64,000 bases of DNA. Source: Talpa occidentalis. Lineage: Eukaryota > Chordata > Mammalia > Eulipotyphla > Talpidae. Position 1 is the first letter of the stretch; every line of letters begins with the position of its first letter. The notes under the pieces were generated by a model, which ran no database searches, was not told the DNA's origin, and saw only the letters and a list, made by a program, of their open reading frames with translations. The translations under genes were made by a program, and so were the position numbers. Shown piece by piece: positions 22,601 to 35,071 of the stretch. The stretch spans positions 83,063,106-83,127,105 of the forward strand of contig NW_023601104.1 of the NCBI RefSeq assembly GCF_014898055.3, written 5' to 3'.

Positions 22601-25080
22601 ATAAATTACAGCTGTACATTAACTGGGAAGGTAGCAACAGAGAAAAAAATTATATTCTCTAAATGTATATAAAGTGGTTTGCAAACAAGGGAAGATTTAA
22701 TTCATTTTTCTCCCTCAGTGGCTAATCTCTTGTTACAAAGCTAAAGTCAGTCTCTAGTTTCATCCCTTAAAAAAAAATGTGAATACAAATTTAGCTGGGT
22801 ATAGGATCTACCCCAGGAATGGCATGTTAATTAGGAGTTGACAAATTGATTCCAATAGTCTTCTAAGTGAGTATTTGCTTTAGGGAAATTCTTTTCTTTA
22901 TTAAAAAAAAAAAAAAGAAATGTTTCTAAGAGCTAGATTAATATGTATGTTTTCACAGAATCAGTCTCTAATGAATCCAGTTGTAAGTTAACATTAGTTA
23001 AATCAAAACTTTCCAAATCTCAATTCTGAAGATATAACTTCATCTCTTTTTTAATCTGTTTTTTAATAAAGGGCATAGTAAAAATATTAATATTTGGAAT
23101 TATTCAAAACAGTATAAAACTTACATTTGAGAAAAAAGGTCACTAAGTCACACATGTTATTGCATTTAAACCAAAGCATGTAGGAAAGTGTTTGAGCTCA
23201 ATGATAAAGTAAATATTTATTATAATATATATATTTGTTATGACTCACACAATTGCCAGAATCCCAAGTTATTCCTGTCTTACCTCTTTGTCATAGCTTC
23301 TGCCTTCTCCCTTGTCCTCCAATCCAACATAGTAAGTTTCCATTTCCTTACAGCTCTTAAAGAAATTAAAAGAAACTATCATTCAAAATGATGTGTGAAT
23401 TTTATTGATAGGATAGCAGGAGATATCATGGAGATATTAAATTAGTGACTTCAGGGGATATTATGCATCCATCTTAAATGCAAGGATGTAATAATCATAA
23501 AATTTCCAGGACTAGTACTAAAAGACAGGTTAGTAAGGAAATAAAAGGAAATGTACATTTGTAAAGTAACTCAAATGAGCCAGATATCATACTAGGCATT
23601 TAACTACTCACTAGCACTGAAGTTTATGAAAGTACATCTCATAATTTTGGATTAAAAAAAAAAAGGTGAGATCTAGATAAATTTGACTTAAATTGCCTGA
23701 ATTTATCATAGAAAAGAGAAGTTTTCTGAACTTAAGTTGTGCAGGCCTTAAAAATGTGTCTTTCCTACTACCACACAATTACCGCTCCTAAGAAGAAGTT
23801 AGTGATCCACAAAACCATTACAAAATTGGAAATGTATGTTCTAATTTATGCTGCTTTTTTTTTTTTTCACAGAATTCCCTAATGGACAGAATAATGAACT
23901 AACAACCTAGACTTCAATATGGCCAGATGCTATTATATACAATTACAAAATCTCTTATTATATCAAATAATAAAAAATAGAATGTCAATCAGTTATTTCA
24001 AACTGCTCTCATCTTTAAATCCTATTATGTACACATGTACTAAAATGTAATTTCTGATACCAATCATGATCATGAATCAATAGCTGAAACCACTCTTATA
24101 GGCCTCGTATACCTCAATATCTACTCTAAAGGATGAACAGTGATACTGTGAGTTTAGGAAAGCAGACCACCACCACAATTCCAGTATCTGTTCATTTACT
24201 AGCTTCTAATATCTTTTTAATATGTAAATGGAGCTCTCTGGGCTTACATTCTTTTTTTTATATAAATTTATTCTTAATAGAATCAATTGAATAGAACTAA
24301 TGTTTAAATACCCATAAGAATGAATTTGATGGTTCATGGGTAAATTGGTGGTGGGAATTTTATGGGGACTACACAAGAGAGGAGAAATCAAACAATGTAC
24401 AAAAATGAACAATGATGTAAATTATGTATGCATACATATAAATATTTTTAAAAAGAATGAATTCGGTTGTCTCTTATTTAAAAAAAATAGATTCCTTAGC
24501 ATCCCCAAAGGAAAATTATGATTCAGTTCTTTGGGATAAATTCAAGATGATTTATATGTTTCACATTATTCTAGTTGGTCCTTACTGTCACACAGTCACA
24601 GTTGCAGGAAACTCAGCCTTAGAATCACTGCAAAGTTATTGGAAAATCCGACTAGGTTATTTATAGTATGAGGCATGGAAAGGAAAAAGAACATTGATGC
24701 CCAGAGGAAGTTCCCATCTAGCAGAGTGGAGAATATAGAAGCCTTAAAAGATACATTAATATGCATGGAACATATGGCAAATTAAGGGCATAGCCAAAGG
24801 AGATGAATATTGGAATCCATGGGTGAAAGACGTGACCACAGACCATTGTGGTCAGGGAAGATCTACTTTGTTCAACGAGCCATAAACCAAATTGTTTCTA
24901 AAGTATGGAACCATGAAATTCTGAAGTGAATTCACCAAAACAATGGTTCCATGTAGCTTCCAAGGATCACAGGGAAGAGCTGTGGAAGATAAGTTTGCTG
25001 CTTATGTCTTTTCTCTGTCCATTGCATTTGGAGTATTTTGTGCCTCCTGATCCTTCCCTTTCAACTTGTTCAGGCATTCA
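19615..25080. other. SINE-free AT-rich sequence, nothing assigned
   Basis: Over 5 kb I find no copy of the SINE and no LTR. A somewhat GC-richer patch at about 20870-21130 ends in AACAAGGTGAGT, a good splice donor word at 21122/21123, but no convincing acceptor goes with it. A weak MIR-like piece may lie at about 23540-23640. Frames such as 21430-21777 and 22313-22672 have no recognised similarity. Confidence 0.4.
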
Positions 25081-25084
25081 AGGA

Positions 25085-25170
25085 ACCTCAGAAACTTTTT
25101 TTTAATCAATATTTTACCATTTTTTTTTAAATAAGGAAACATTGGTTTATAACACTGTATTCAAAATCTT
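25085..25170 (-). mobile_element. L1 3' end scrap, antisense
   Basis: The reverse complement has ACAGTGTTATAAACCAATG followed by TTTCCTTATTT, the same word seen in the L1 3'UTR at 12325. Only a short piece can be followed. Confidence 0.35.
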
Positions 25171-26274
25171 GCTCTCAGGAAATTTGCTTGATATTCTTAA
25201 ATTTTCACTCACTTTCCATTGTAATATTTTATTTTACCTTTTTAAATCACCTCTGCATGCAAACAAAATTTACAAAATTGTACTTAGAGAGATAATCTAA
25301 TGTCCTGAGGAATTTGAAAGGGCTTTTCTTTTGCATCTATAAATATTTTCACACAAAAAAGCATTTATATGAACCTATCAACTCATGTCATTTCATAACT
25401 AAGTTCTAGCATTTGATTTGGCTTTTTTGGAGTTTCTGCACACCCTATATCAATTAATTGATAAAGACTTATTGTAAATTTCTCAAAAACTAACTTATGT
25501 TGGGTATTGTTGGATAATACAGAGTGCATAATTTATTCTGAAAACATTCATATGTTTACTTTGGGTTTATTTCATTCCAAAACACAATCACAATACATCT
25601 TGAGGCTTAAAAATCCTTAGTTTTTACATCATTCTAAATGATCAATTTTAAAAAATATGTGTACATCTTTATGCACTTTAAAGATGTGTGTTGTTAAACA
25701 CAGATGCCACAAGAACCCAGGAAATAAATACTTGCCTAAAAAAACAGTGAGTAGCTTTGTCACAGTTTGTATCTATTTTGATTCTTGTTTCAACAGATGA
25801 AAAAAATTAGAATCAGAAAAGGTAGGCAGTTTGCTCTAGTTAAAAATGATAATAATTGGGACACAGTGCAAGAAAATCAATCTCATATGAAAATCTATAC
25901 TTTTTCTATACCATCATAACCCCAATGAGGAGTCAAAACAATATCCACAATTGCAAACATATATAGCACAAACCTAAAGTTAAAAATGTAGCTGAATGAA
26001 TAAATGATGAGTAGCTCATATTAGTTTATACAGATAAGAACATACATATACATAAATACAAACTGCATATGTAAACTCTTAAAATATACACATATTTGGG
26101 GGCAATGATAATTGGTGGCAAGCCAGTAGTTAACATAATGTCCTTTTGACAATATTCAGTCAGAAATGCAAAGCTATCTGCATAGTGTAAACATATTCCA
26201 ACACAATAAAAACAGTTGTGTGTAAGCACCTTTAACCTTTCTTATCAGTAAATTAAATCTTAATTTTACCAATG
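25171..26274. other. unassigned AT-rich sequence
   Basis: Nothing recognised apart from a possible MIR scrap at about 25780-25860. Confidence 0.4.
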
Positions 26275-26292
26275 CCCACCAGGGGGTGCTGG
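26275..26292 (+). promoter_or_regulatory. CTCF-like binding motif
   Basis: CCCACCAGGGGGTGCTGG matches the CTCF core CCACYAGRKGGCRSYR at all but one position; the T is what deamination of a CpG in GGGCGC would leave. It is not inside any repeat I recognise and stands alone in AT-rich sequence. Binding is inferred from the motif only. Confidence 0.35.
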
Positions 26293-28139
26293 CACATCGA
26301 CAAGGAGAGAAAACATCGTCCACTCATGTCAAATAAAATACTAACAATTAACCCTCTTTGTAAGAATCTGTTTCTGTCCATAGTATTTAAAGAACAGAAG
26401 TTATTCACACATGTTGGCTCAGGATCAAGATCCTTGAAAAAAAAATTTAGAATTGCAAGTCAACTGAAGTTTTTGCATTTTCATATTTTTTATGGAAGTA
26501 CTTGAACTCAAAGATGTATTTCGATGAAACAACTTTCACATAAAGTGATTTTTACCAAACTAATTGTTAAATTCACATGGTTTGTAACAATTCAACCTTC
26601 TTAAGTTTCATATTAAATTTCCAAAATGTCATTTGTGCTGAATTATCTATATAAAATTATACATAAATCACTAAGAAAGATAGTTGGAACCAAATTCTGC
26701 CATTTTTTAATAACTTGGGAGGTAAAATTTTACAAGTTGCTTTTAATCAAATAAAAGACTAAGTTAAAAATTGGAACATCATTTAATGACATTGACTGAA
26801 AATAACAAAGACAACTGAATTATTTCTATCTTAAAATGGTCAATTCAATGAAATACAACAAGTTGTTAGGTATTTTTGGTACAAGACAATCTCAAAATGA
26901 ACTGAACATTCTTGGGGGGGAAAGCATTTTAATGGTAAAAATTGGATGCAAATTTAAGATCTTCAATAGAAACAATCTCCTTCCTCTCTTCATCAAAGAT
27001 GCTTTTACCCTTGGAATTCAAACCATTCAACCATAAGGAAAATCTATAGTCTTCCATTTGTGGGCAAAAGCTATTTGGCTGCAACATCCCTTATTCAAGC
27101 ATTTCCAAGTTTGGTTCAGTTGATCTGGAGTGCAAAGTACACTCAGAAACTGTGTCCTTGATTTTAAAGACAATCTTCCCAAACAGAAGGAAAATATTCT
27201 TTGTTACAAAGTCCTTGAGAAGTTCATCTCTCCTTTTTAATAGTCGTCCTTGAAAATGTTTGAGAAATGACAAAACCTGTTAATTAAGACCATCACTAGG
27301 CTCATCAGGGGGGAGGTAAGGGCTTTATAATTCTAATACTATCTCCAAATGCTTATGGGATTAAATGTCCATTTGGGATTTATCCTTCAACATATCATAA
27401 CTCTCTTTTTTCAAGCTTACCTGTATGTCCAGTCAATCTTACTATGTTAGATGCAATAGTATATTGACCTTTCTGTCATTAGTCTTATTGCCTTCATTTA
27501 TTCACAATTGTCTCTCACGTCTAAAGAGATACTCTACTTACTAATAATCAAGTACTTAATGAGGGCATTTGAATTCACTCAATTCAGATCCTACAAATCT
27601 CATAGACTTTAATCATATATTTTACCCTTCATTCAGAGGAGTCATATGAAATATTCAATCCTATTATCATATGCAAATGTCTTGATTCTATGACATGATA
27701 ATCAATCAACAAATATTTATCAAGTGCTTTGACACAGAGAAGAAATGATTCTGCCTTTTCATCTTACCTTGTCTTCACCCTTCCCAACTTCAAAGATTTT
27801 AGGTGCAAATTTGGCAAAGACTGGCAGTAGATTATATAATCTTAGCTTCACCATCAGGTGAGATTTATAATCACATTTTAATCTCATGTTCAGGGTACAG
27901 TATGCCAAGGATGAATTATAGCTCTGCCTTTATTTTATCTGAATTGTCAACAGCATTGGGCAGTATCCATTTTCTATTTCATATGTCCTTTTTTTTCTTA
28001 TGATTTCCCAAATTCCATGCTTGTATTTTTTTCCTTTAATTCATGAACTATTCCTCAGTTTATTTTACATCCTTATTTATTGCTTTCTCTACTTCTCAAG
28101 CTAGAAATGACTCCTTTGAGTAACTTGAAGCCATGTCCA
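26293..28139. other. unassigned AT-rich sequence
   Basis: No recognised element other than a possible MIR/L2-like scrap near 27700 (AACAAATATTTATCAAGTGC). No gene-like frame. Confidence 0.4.
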
Positions 28140-28280
28140 TGTCTTTAAAAATGTATTCAAGTATAATTAAAGTTTGGTACACAAACTTTACATATTTGAA
28201 CCATGCAGTCATTAACCTGCCAATGCTATCAACATAATGGGCTCTTCATCACATTAAAAAGTTCCTATTGATACTGCCCT
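28140..28280 (-). mobile_element. L1M 3'UTR relic, antisense
   Basis: CAAGTATAATTAAAGTTTGG, then ACATATTTGAACC and ATCAACATAATGGGCTC follow the order of words in antisense L1M 3' regions. It is old and diverged. Confidence 0.4.
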
Positions 28281-29720
28281 TGTAGAAATTGCAATCTAAT
28301 GACAAATGAGTATATGTCACATGAGAGGAAGCATTGAACAATGATCACTAATGAGTGGTAAATAATGATACTGATAAGTGGTATAGAAATTCAGAGAAGG
28401 GAGAAATTATGCAAGATGATTACAAATAGTTTCATCAATACTTATTCCAAGCATCTATTTGCAGTATTTTTCTCTCTGCATTTTATTTGATTATTGGTAT
28501 TATTTTTTATCTTATACTTTCTCCAGATATTAATATAAAACATGTAGTGTTTTCTAGGTTTGGATTCCTTTGGGTTTTATATATGGATACCATTTCTTTC
28601 CTCTCCATTGGCTGCTTAATCATTCCTCGTGCAAAATAATCTTGACCTTTTTATTCTACAGGTTGTCACCATATAAAATAATTTCAGAGTTAGAAGGGAT
28701 CTTAGATCCCTTTCTGCAAACTTCAATAGACTGTGCAAGTCTATCTCCCCTTTTCTATTTTACCAATTAAGGTTTGTGTGTCTTTTATTTATATTAGTGG
28801 CCCAAGCAGGAATAAAGATGACTTTTATTTACTTTTGAAACAACTTAGACGTGACTCCTTATGGCAGTGACTGAAAAATGATTCCTTGACTCATGTAAGT
28901 TCAGTTGACTTTTCATGTTTTAGATGTTTAAGCACAAATTATGACCTTGTCTTTTCTTTATTTCCCTTGTATTTAGTTATCAGATAAAAGAAAGTCCAAA
29001 GTTAAATTTGAACTTCTAATAGACAGCAAATAATTTTATGACAAGTATGTCCAAACTTTGCATGAGACACACTATATTTATTTTTAAGTTTTTTCTTGTT
29101 TGTTTTTCCCTAAATATGTCATTTCCTTGACTTGTTCCCAGATAGTCTGTCTTCTTTAACCTACCCTCACCCAAATCCCCCAGATTAGCAACCAAAGAAT
29201 GAAAGAAAGACTACTTCTTTTCCATGGTGTATCAGATTGTTCTTATTGGACCAAGTTGAATCATAACCTTCAAACAATGACCATGACCCAGAGGATAAAA
29301 CACACTGCTCTGTATCTGGATCACAGCCCAGCTCCACAAATGAGAGAGGGCATCAGTATGTCAGGCTCAACAAACCACATTTACTGAGAGTCAGCAAGGA
29401 GCTTTTGCCAACAGGAAACCTGAGTTCAGAGGGAAAATATACATTGGACAAGAGAAGGAAAAATCTTTTTAGTATAGCTTTTTTTAAAAAATGTGACTCA
29501 ACTTTCCATACGATTGATTTCTAATGATATAAAATATACTATACATTCAGTTATGTTTTGAAGGGATGTGTATTTTATCAGTCACAACTAATTCACTCTC
29601 TACTGTGTGGGATTTGAATAAATATCACATGTCAATGTGTGGGACAATATGACTTAAAGGATCCCTTGCAGCAATGGCACAGCAGAGGGAACTGTTGAGA
29701 ATTTCTGTTAAGAAAATAAA
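28281..29720. other. unassigned sequence
   Basis: AT-rich. A phrase at about 28690 (GAGTTAGAAGGGATCTTAGA) resembles an ancient dispersed mammalian repeat but is too short to classify. Confidence 0.4.
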
Positions 29721-29729
29721 ATTGGGTGG

Positions 29730-30003
29730 GGAAGGCTCCCTAGTGGTCTAAGGGTTAAGTCTTAGCTACATCACTGCCTCTGCCTGAGTTCAATCCCAGC
29801 CCTGGGAAATGACCCACATGGTGCAACAGACCTTTCCTGCCTCCCCCACTGGTCCCCTTACCGGTATACGGGTATATGTCAATAAATACAGATATTTGGT
29901 TCTCCATTCTTTCTATGGTGAATCCTCTCACCCCCTGCACCTCTGACCTGAACCCCAGTTATTCTACAGAAAAAAATAAAAATAAAAATAAAAGAAAGAA
30001 AAG
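29730..30003 (+). mobile_element. SINE-A, diverged
   Basis: The head reads GGCTCCCTAGTGGTCTAAGG, with body TCTATGGTGAATCCTCTCAC and an A-rich tail of AAAATAAAAATAAAA. It is one of the more diverged copies, and the target duplication is unclear because both flanks are A-rich. Confidence 0.82.
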
Positions 30004-30360
30004 AACATTTGGATAAAAGAAACCTATGTTTAGGTCTTATCTCATCTCTATGGCCTCCCAGAAAAGATTATGAACTTTTTAAGACTCTTCAACTGCCCTT
30101 TGGGATTTTAATATTCTCTTTCATTATATTATTCAAACAAACAAAATAATGTATGCACTGCCCATTGCATGGTACCTGGAATACTGCAATCTTTCAGAAA
30201 TGTTAATTGCATTATTACAGCAACAACCCTAAAATCATCTTCAAGTTTTATTCTTGACTTTTTCATTTTCTTGCTTCAAAATCATTTCTATGTGTCCATG
30301 AGGTTATAATGTGTTGTGTTTAAGGCTATTACTTCTAGTGGGATTTTAGCTCTTTGATGT
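30004..30360. other. unassigned sequence
   Basis: Possible MIR scrap at about 30150-30210 (ATGGTACCTGGAATAC, then GAAATGTTAATTG); otherwise nothing recognised. Confidence 0.35.
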
Positions 30361-30370
30361 TATTTTTCAT

Positions 30371-30737
30371 CTTTTTAAAAAGATTGGGCCTCCTCTGGTG
30401 GCGCAGCGATTTAGTGCTGGGCTTCGAGGCTGCCTGCCACCTCTGCAGCGCTGGTTCATTCCCCGGCCACTGGCGAGGGTCCCACAAAAAAAAAAAAAAT
30501 ATTTATGCATACAAGGACTGGGGGTAACTGGGGTACACACCAGAGATGTGGGGGTGAGAGGATTCATCAGTGACAGTGGGGAGCAGAACACGTGGGGCCT
30601 CTCTGGTGGCTGAGGGGAGCAGTGGGCGAGACAGGAGAGGTCTGCTCTGTGGGTTAGCTCCTGGCCAGGGATCAAACTGGTGCTGCAGTGGCTGCGCATA
30701 GCTTCATAGTGCTGTGTCTTAACCTTTTGTGCCACCA
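30371..30737 (-). mobile_element. SINE-A, antisense, interrupted in its tail
   Basis: Tail complement TTTTTAAAAAGATT at 30371-30384, body from about 30499, head complement GCCACCAGGGAGGCCCC ending at 30737. TATTTTTCA at 30361-30369 and 30738-30746 forms the target duplication. A sense SINE head with its own A-run sits in the tail (30386-30498). In the body, GGGGCCTCTCTGGTGG at about 30596 replaces about 25 bp normally found there. Confidence 0.8.
30386..30498 (+). mobile_element. SINE head-only insertion (SINE-B0 type) with A-run
   Basis: GGGCCTCCTCTGGTGGCGCA through the B box to GAGGGTCCCAC, then 13 A. Only the tRNA-related 5' 100 bp is present; body and T+ tail are missing. It lies in the tail of an opposite SINE, so the pair can fold on itself. 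Probably a copy of a prematurely ended or internally primed transcript. Confidence 0.65.
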
Positions 30738-30747
30738 GGGAGGCCCC

Positions 30748-31928
30748 TATTTTTCACTATTTTTTTCACAAAATTTTCATGTTGACTTATTTCTATGTTT
30801 GCTGGTCCATATTCTATTTAGGTAAGTAATTTTTGAATGACAATGCAGTTATTTTTCTTTAAAACTCATCTTCTTGAATCCCAAATCTATATTTTTCCTA
30901 CATATTGGGCTGCTTTTACCCAATCCTTTGTTGTGGATACACAATGGATAATGATTTCGTGAAAATTGTGTGATCACAGTTGAGCTCTAGTCTTGATGTC
31001 ATTTGGTCAAATATACTCTTAATAGGACTTCAATTATTTTTTTACTTTCCTTTGCTAAAACATAACCATCTTTACCTCTTTTGATAGAGATGTTGGCTAT
31101 CCTCCTTAATATTTCTCCAAATTCAGGATTTTTTCACCCAGAAGAATATATAGTTTATATTGTAAGTTTAGAAATTTCAATGTGTAGCTCTCTACAAACT
31201 ACCATATATGACCAATTTGAGCATTATTTCTAGGAGAAATAACATTTTAAAGAAGGTAATGTACAAAAGATTGTCAGTGACATTTAATTTAGTAAAGACA
31301 GTGAATTTGCCTGCTTTTACATTGTTAGCCCATGTATCCAAATAAAATTAAATAGATCATAGGTAAGTAGATAGAGAAATTATGTTTTTTAATGTACATG
31401 AGTATGCATATAAAAAAATTGCAATGAGATGTTAGACATCCTTAAAGTACAGCTGCATATTATTTCATTAGCCATTTGAACTGATTAATGTTGTCAAATT
31501 TCAATTGCTGATGTTCATCACAAATATCCATATCATCAAGAAAGATACTTGACTCAGAACTTCAAGGCTTTATAAAAAAATAGTTTTATAAATAAAATGC
31601 TGAGAAAATTCTGAAAAAATTCTAAAGTGCAATGCTATGGAAAATTCAAATGATACAGAATCTGAACTCTGATATTTGAAACTTTATTCTAATACTTACT
31701 GTCTAATCTTGGACAAATTATTTGTTTGCTCAGATGGAACATTAACAATAAGGTAGAATCCAATTTAACCGCATCACTTATTTGTTATGTGACTTGGATA
31801 AGTTATTCTCTGAATATTGTCTGAAGAAAAATATGAATACAAAAATATAAATACAAACCTTACATGTTTGTTGATGAGGCAATGCCTATTAAAGAGTTTG
31901 CCAAATTTAAGTACTAGTTTTAACATTA
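30748..31928. other. unassigned sequence
   Basis: AT-rich. Parts near 30780-31130 have the T-rich look of antisense L1 but I found no diagnostic word. Confidence 0.35.
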
Positions 31929-31942
31929 AAATACTAATAATT

Positions 31943-32239
31943 GGGCCTCCCCGGTAGCGCAGTGGTTGAGCGTTGGGTTGCGAAGCTGCCCGCAGCCTCT
32001 GCAGCGCCGGTTCGATCCCTGGCTGCTCCCCGGCCACCAGAGGAGGGTCCCACATGGCGCGCAGACCTCTCCTGCCGCCCGCTGCTCCCCTCAGCAGTGT
32101 GCTTCGGTCCTTCTGCCTGCTCTGCTCCCCGCTCTGGCTCTGGCGAATTCTCTCACCCTCCCGCGTTTCTGACTGTACCCAGTGCTTGTATAATTAAATA
32201 AATGAATAAAAAATAAATAAATAAATAAATAAATAAAAT
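31943..32239 (+). mobile_element. SINE-B1, full length
   Basis: Contains the B1 block (CCCTGGCTGCTCCCCGGCC). An exact 14-bp duplication AAATACTAATAATT flanks it (31929-31942, 32240-32253). The tail is an expanded ATAAA/AATAAATA array of about 50 bp. Three overlapping sense frames of 68-86 codons across it reflect stop-poor GC-rich SINE sequence, not genes. Confidence 0.93.
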
Positions 32240-32385
32240 AAATACTAATAATTACTACAATTGGCAATTAATTACCCTTATTGTAGAAATAGGGATAAAA
32301 CTGAAAAAACCCTTAACTAGGAACACAGAAATTTGAGTTTCTGGCATACTTAACTATTAACTTACTATCTAATATTGAGATAAAT

Positions 32386-32670
32386 GGGGCCTCCCTGGTG
32401 TTGCAAAGGGTCAGGTCTCAGCACTATCAAGCCATTTGCAGCAACTGCAACATGAGTTCGATCCCTAGCCAGGAAGGTGACTCACATGATGCAGCAGACC
32501 TCTCCTGTCTCTCCCGCTGCTCCCCTCAGCAGTGTATTTCAGTAGATCTGCCTGTCCTGCTCCCCACTCTGTCTCTGGTAAATCCTCTCACCACCACCCC
32601 CCACACACCTCTGGCCTGCACCCCAATTCTTGTATGCATGAATAAGTAAATCTTTAAAAATAATAATACA
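32386..32670 (+). mobile_element. SINE-A, full length
   Basis: Complete; ATATTGAGATAA at 32372-32383 recurs exactly at 32674-32685. Body has TCTGTCTCTGGTAAATCC. Tail-to-tail with the antisense SINE starting at about 32753. Confidence 0.9.
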
Positions 32671-32752
32671 ATTATATTGAGATAAGCATTATTAGGATTC
32701 TATTCCTTGTCTCTGGAACTTAGTTTCTTCAGTACTATATATATAATCCATA

Positions 32753-33014
32753 TTTATTTATTTTTTTATTTATACAATAGCTGGGGTAGAGGCCAGAGGC
32801 ATGGGATGGTGATAGGATTCACCAGAGACAGAATGGGGATCAGAACAGGCAGATGGACCGAAAGCATTGCTGGGGGAGCAGTAGGTGAGACAGAAGAGGT
32901 CTGCTGAGCCATGTAGGTATCTCCCTTGCCCCCCGGAAATCAAACCCACCCTGAGAAGCTGTGGACAGCTTCATAGAGCTGCACTCAACCCAATTTGCCA
33001 CCAGGGAGGCCCCC
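32753..33014 (-). mobile_element. SINE-A, antisense, diverged
   Basis: Tail complement TTTATTTATACAATAGCTGG at the left, head complement TTGCCACCAGGGAGGCCCC at the right. ATAATCCAT at about 32743-32751 recurs at 33015-33023. Several private substitutions suggest age. Confidence 0.87.
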
Positions 33015-33023
33015 ATAATCCAT

Positions 33024-34800
33024 TATATATGTTCATTTGTATATGGGATTGTTCATTATATTAATACATACATTAATTCATTATTATATGTATAACATAC
33101 ATAATGAAAATCACTATAGCCCATGAGTTCTTTTTGAATTCTGACACTGCCATTATAAGTAAGGCATTTGAAATATGAGGGATCTTACTGACTGATAACT
33201 GTCCAGAACAGTGCTCACCCAGATACCCTCATAAACTGGCCGGTGTCCAAGGAGGTAGTCCAGGCTACGGAATCCATGACAGCTGTCTTCCTTCACTGCT
33301 AATTAACTTTCAAAACCAAAACTACCAGTCCCAAGCAAGCATCTGTTGGAGACTTTTGCCAGGGCAATTTAGAATTCTTGCTTTGTGATTTTTCTTCTCT
33401 TCCTTTCTCTTCTCTTCTTTCCTTTTTTCCCATGATCTAAAAGTTTTCCTGCCTTATTGCATAAAGAGAGTGATCAGAAACCACATTTTACTGGTATGGT
33501 AATATTTTATAATTTGCTCAATTGGAAATTCCTGTTGTTTATTGTATATATTTGTAACGTTCTTGGATGTTGGGTTACAGACAATGCAATATGACTAGAA
33601 TGCAATGGAATACACTGCCTTTACAGTTACCAGTAATGCAAGTTAATTTCATCTTGTAAGACGTTCCCATACAATCCTTGTCAGCACTTTTGCTAAAAAT
33701 CCCAATTTTTAGTCTGTTATAAATCAGCAACCAGGATTTGAGATGGAGTAATGCCATTTGTTATTAAGAGTGACATTGTCCAAAGTTAGTCCAGATATGC
33801 AACAAACCGTTTATCTTCAGTATTTCTTTGCTTCTCTCTGTTTACTATGAACTTCTCTAGTCGATTTGATGAAAAGTATGCAAAGATCAATTTGGATTAA
33901 ATCCAAATCTTAGTGAAAAAGCTGTGAATCAACTGAGTGAAGTACTGATTTATCAACTCTTGTTCTTTTTTGTCTGTGGTGTGATAACATCATGTATATA
34001 CATAAGAATTTATTACTGTAATTCCAAAGCCTGTGAAAGTCATGTCTATCCTCAGAAAAACTCATACAATTAGAATCTATTTATTCATGTTCTGAAATAA
34101 GTAACCCTTAAGAAGATAGTCAGCAATTCCAAGACTGGGAAAAATTCAAAGAGAACAAATTCTGAATGTAGAAAAAGCATCTGCCTTGGCATATAAAAAA
34201 GTGAGGGAGAAGAATGATACAGCAGTAATCACAGAGTTGAATCAAAATATTAAACTACAAAAGAACATAAAATACTAGGGAGCAGAATTCATGCCAGCTT
34301 TGACTATCATTTTATAATCTTAGAAGACTGGTTTACCAGAAAGAGTAGCTAAGTTAACTAACTCATTAGGATAAATGCACATGCAAATACTATATACTTA
34401 CTATCATCAATAATATTCCATTGTGCCTCAGAGTGAGATTTAAAGTTCATTAATTTTCACATCTAATGCATTTTAGAAAGTTACTATGATGACCTCTATA
34501 ACTGCAACAAACAAATATTTCAATGACCTTTAAAAATGATGTCCTTGGTTGAAAATCTCTACAGTTGAGCTCTGTCTAAAACTCTGAAAATACAGATTCT
34601 TGTCACCATACGCCTTCTTTCCTCCACTCTTCATTTTTAATATTAATTTTCTTGTCCATCAGCTCTCATCGGACCTCCCACATACTGTGTCATCTTTTCT
34701 ACGTGACCATTTCTCAGACATGTCAATATCAAGGTTAAAGGTGGCAAGGATCCCTGTCTTAATAAAAGGCAAACTTCTATTTAGAAATTTCATTTTTTGT
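33024..34800. other. unassigned sequence
   Basis: AT-rich with a pyrimidine-rich run at about 33385-33430. No recognised repeat or gene. Confidence 0.42.
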
Positions 34801-35071
34801 GGGGCCTTCCAGGTGCCCTAGAAATTAAGTTTCAGCACTACCACCTTGAAGGCCCACAATGATGGCCTGAGTTTGATCCCTGGCCAGGGAGCAAACCCAG
34901 ATGGCACAGCAGACCTCTCATGTCTCCCTGGCTGCTCCCCTCAGCAGTGTATTTCAGTAGATCTGCCTGTTCTGCTCCCCACTCTGTCTCTGATTAATTG
35001 ATCACCCCTTCCCCCACCTCTGGCCTGCACCCCATTTTTTCTACATAAAATAAATAAAATATTAAAAAAAA
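34801..35071 (+). mobile_element. SINE-A, diverged
   Basis: The head GGGGCCTTCCAGGTGCCCTA is altered in the A-box region; the body retains CAGCAGTGTATTTCAGTAGA and the tail AAATAAATAAAATATT. The target duplication is not clear. Confidence 0.85.

Noticed and set aside
31941..32201. Overlapping sense frames of 68-88 codons in SINE-B copies (also 46524, 51146, 60858)
   Set aside because: They occur in several frames of the same SINE and come from its stop-poor GC-rich consensus. Nothing indicates translation.
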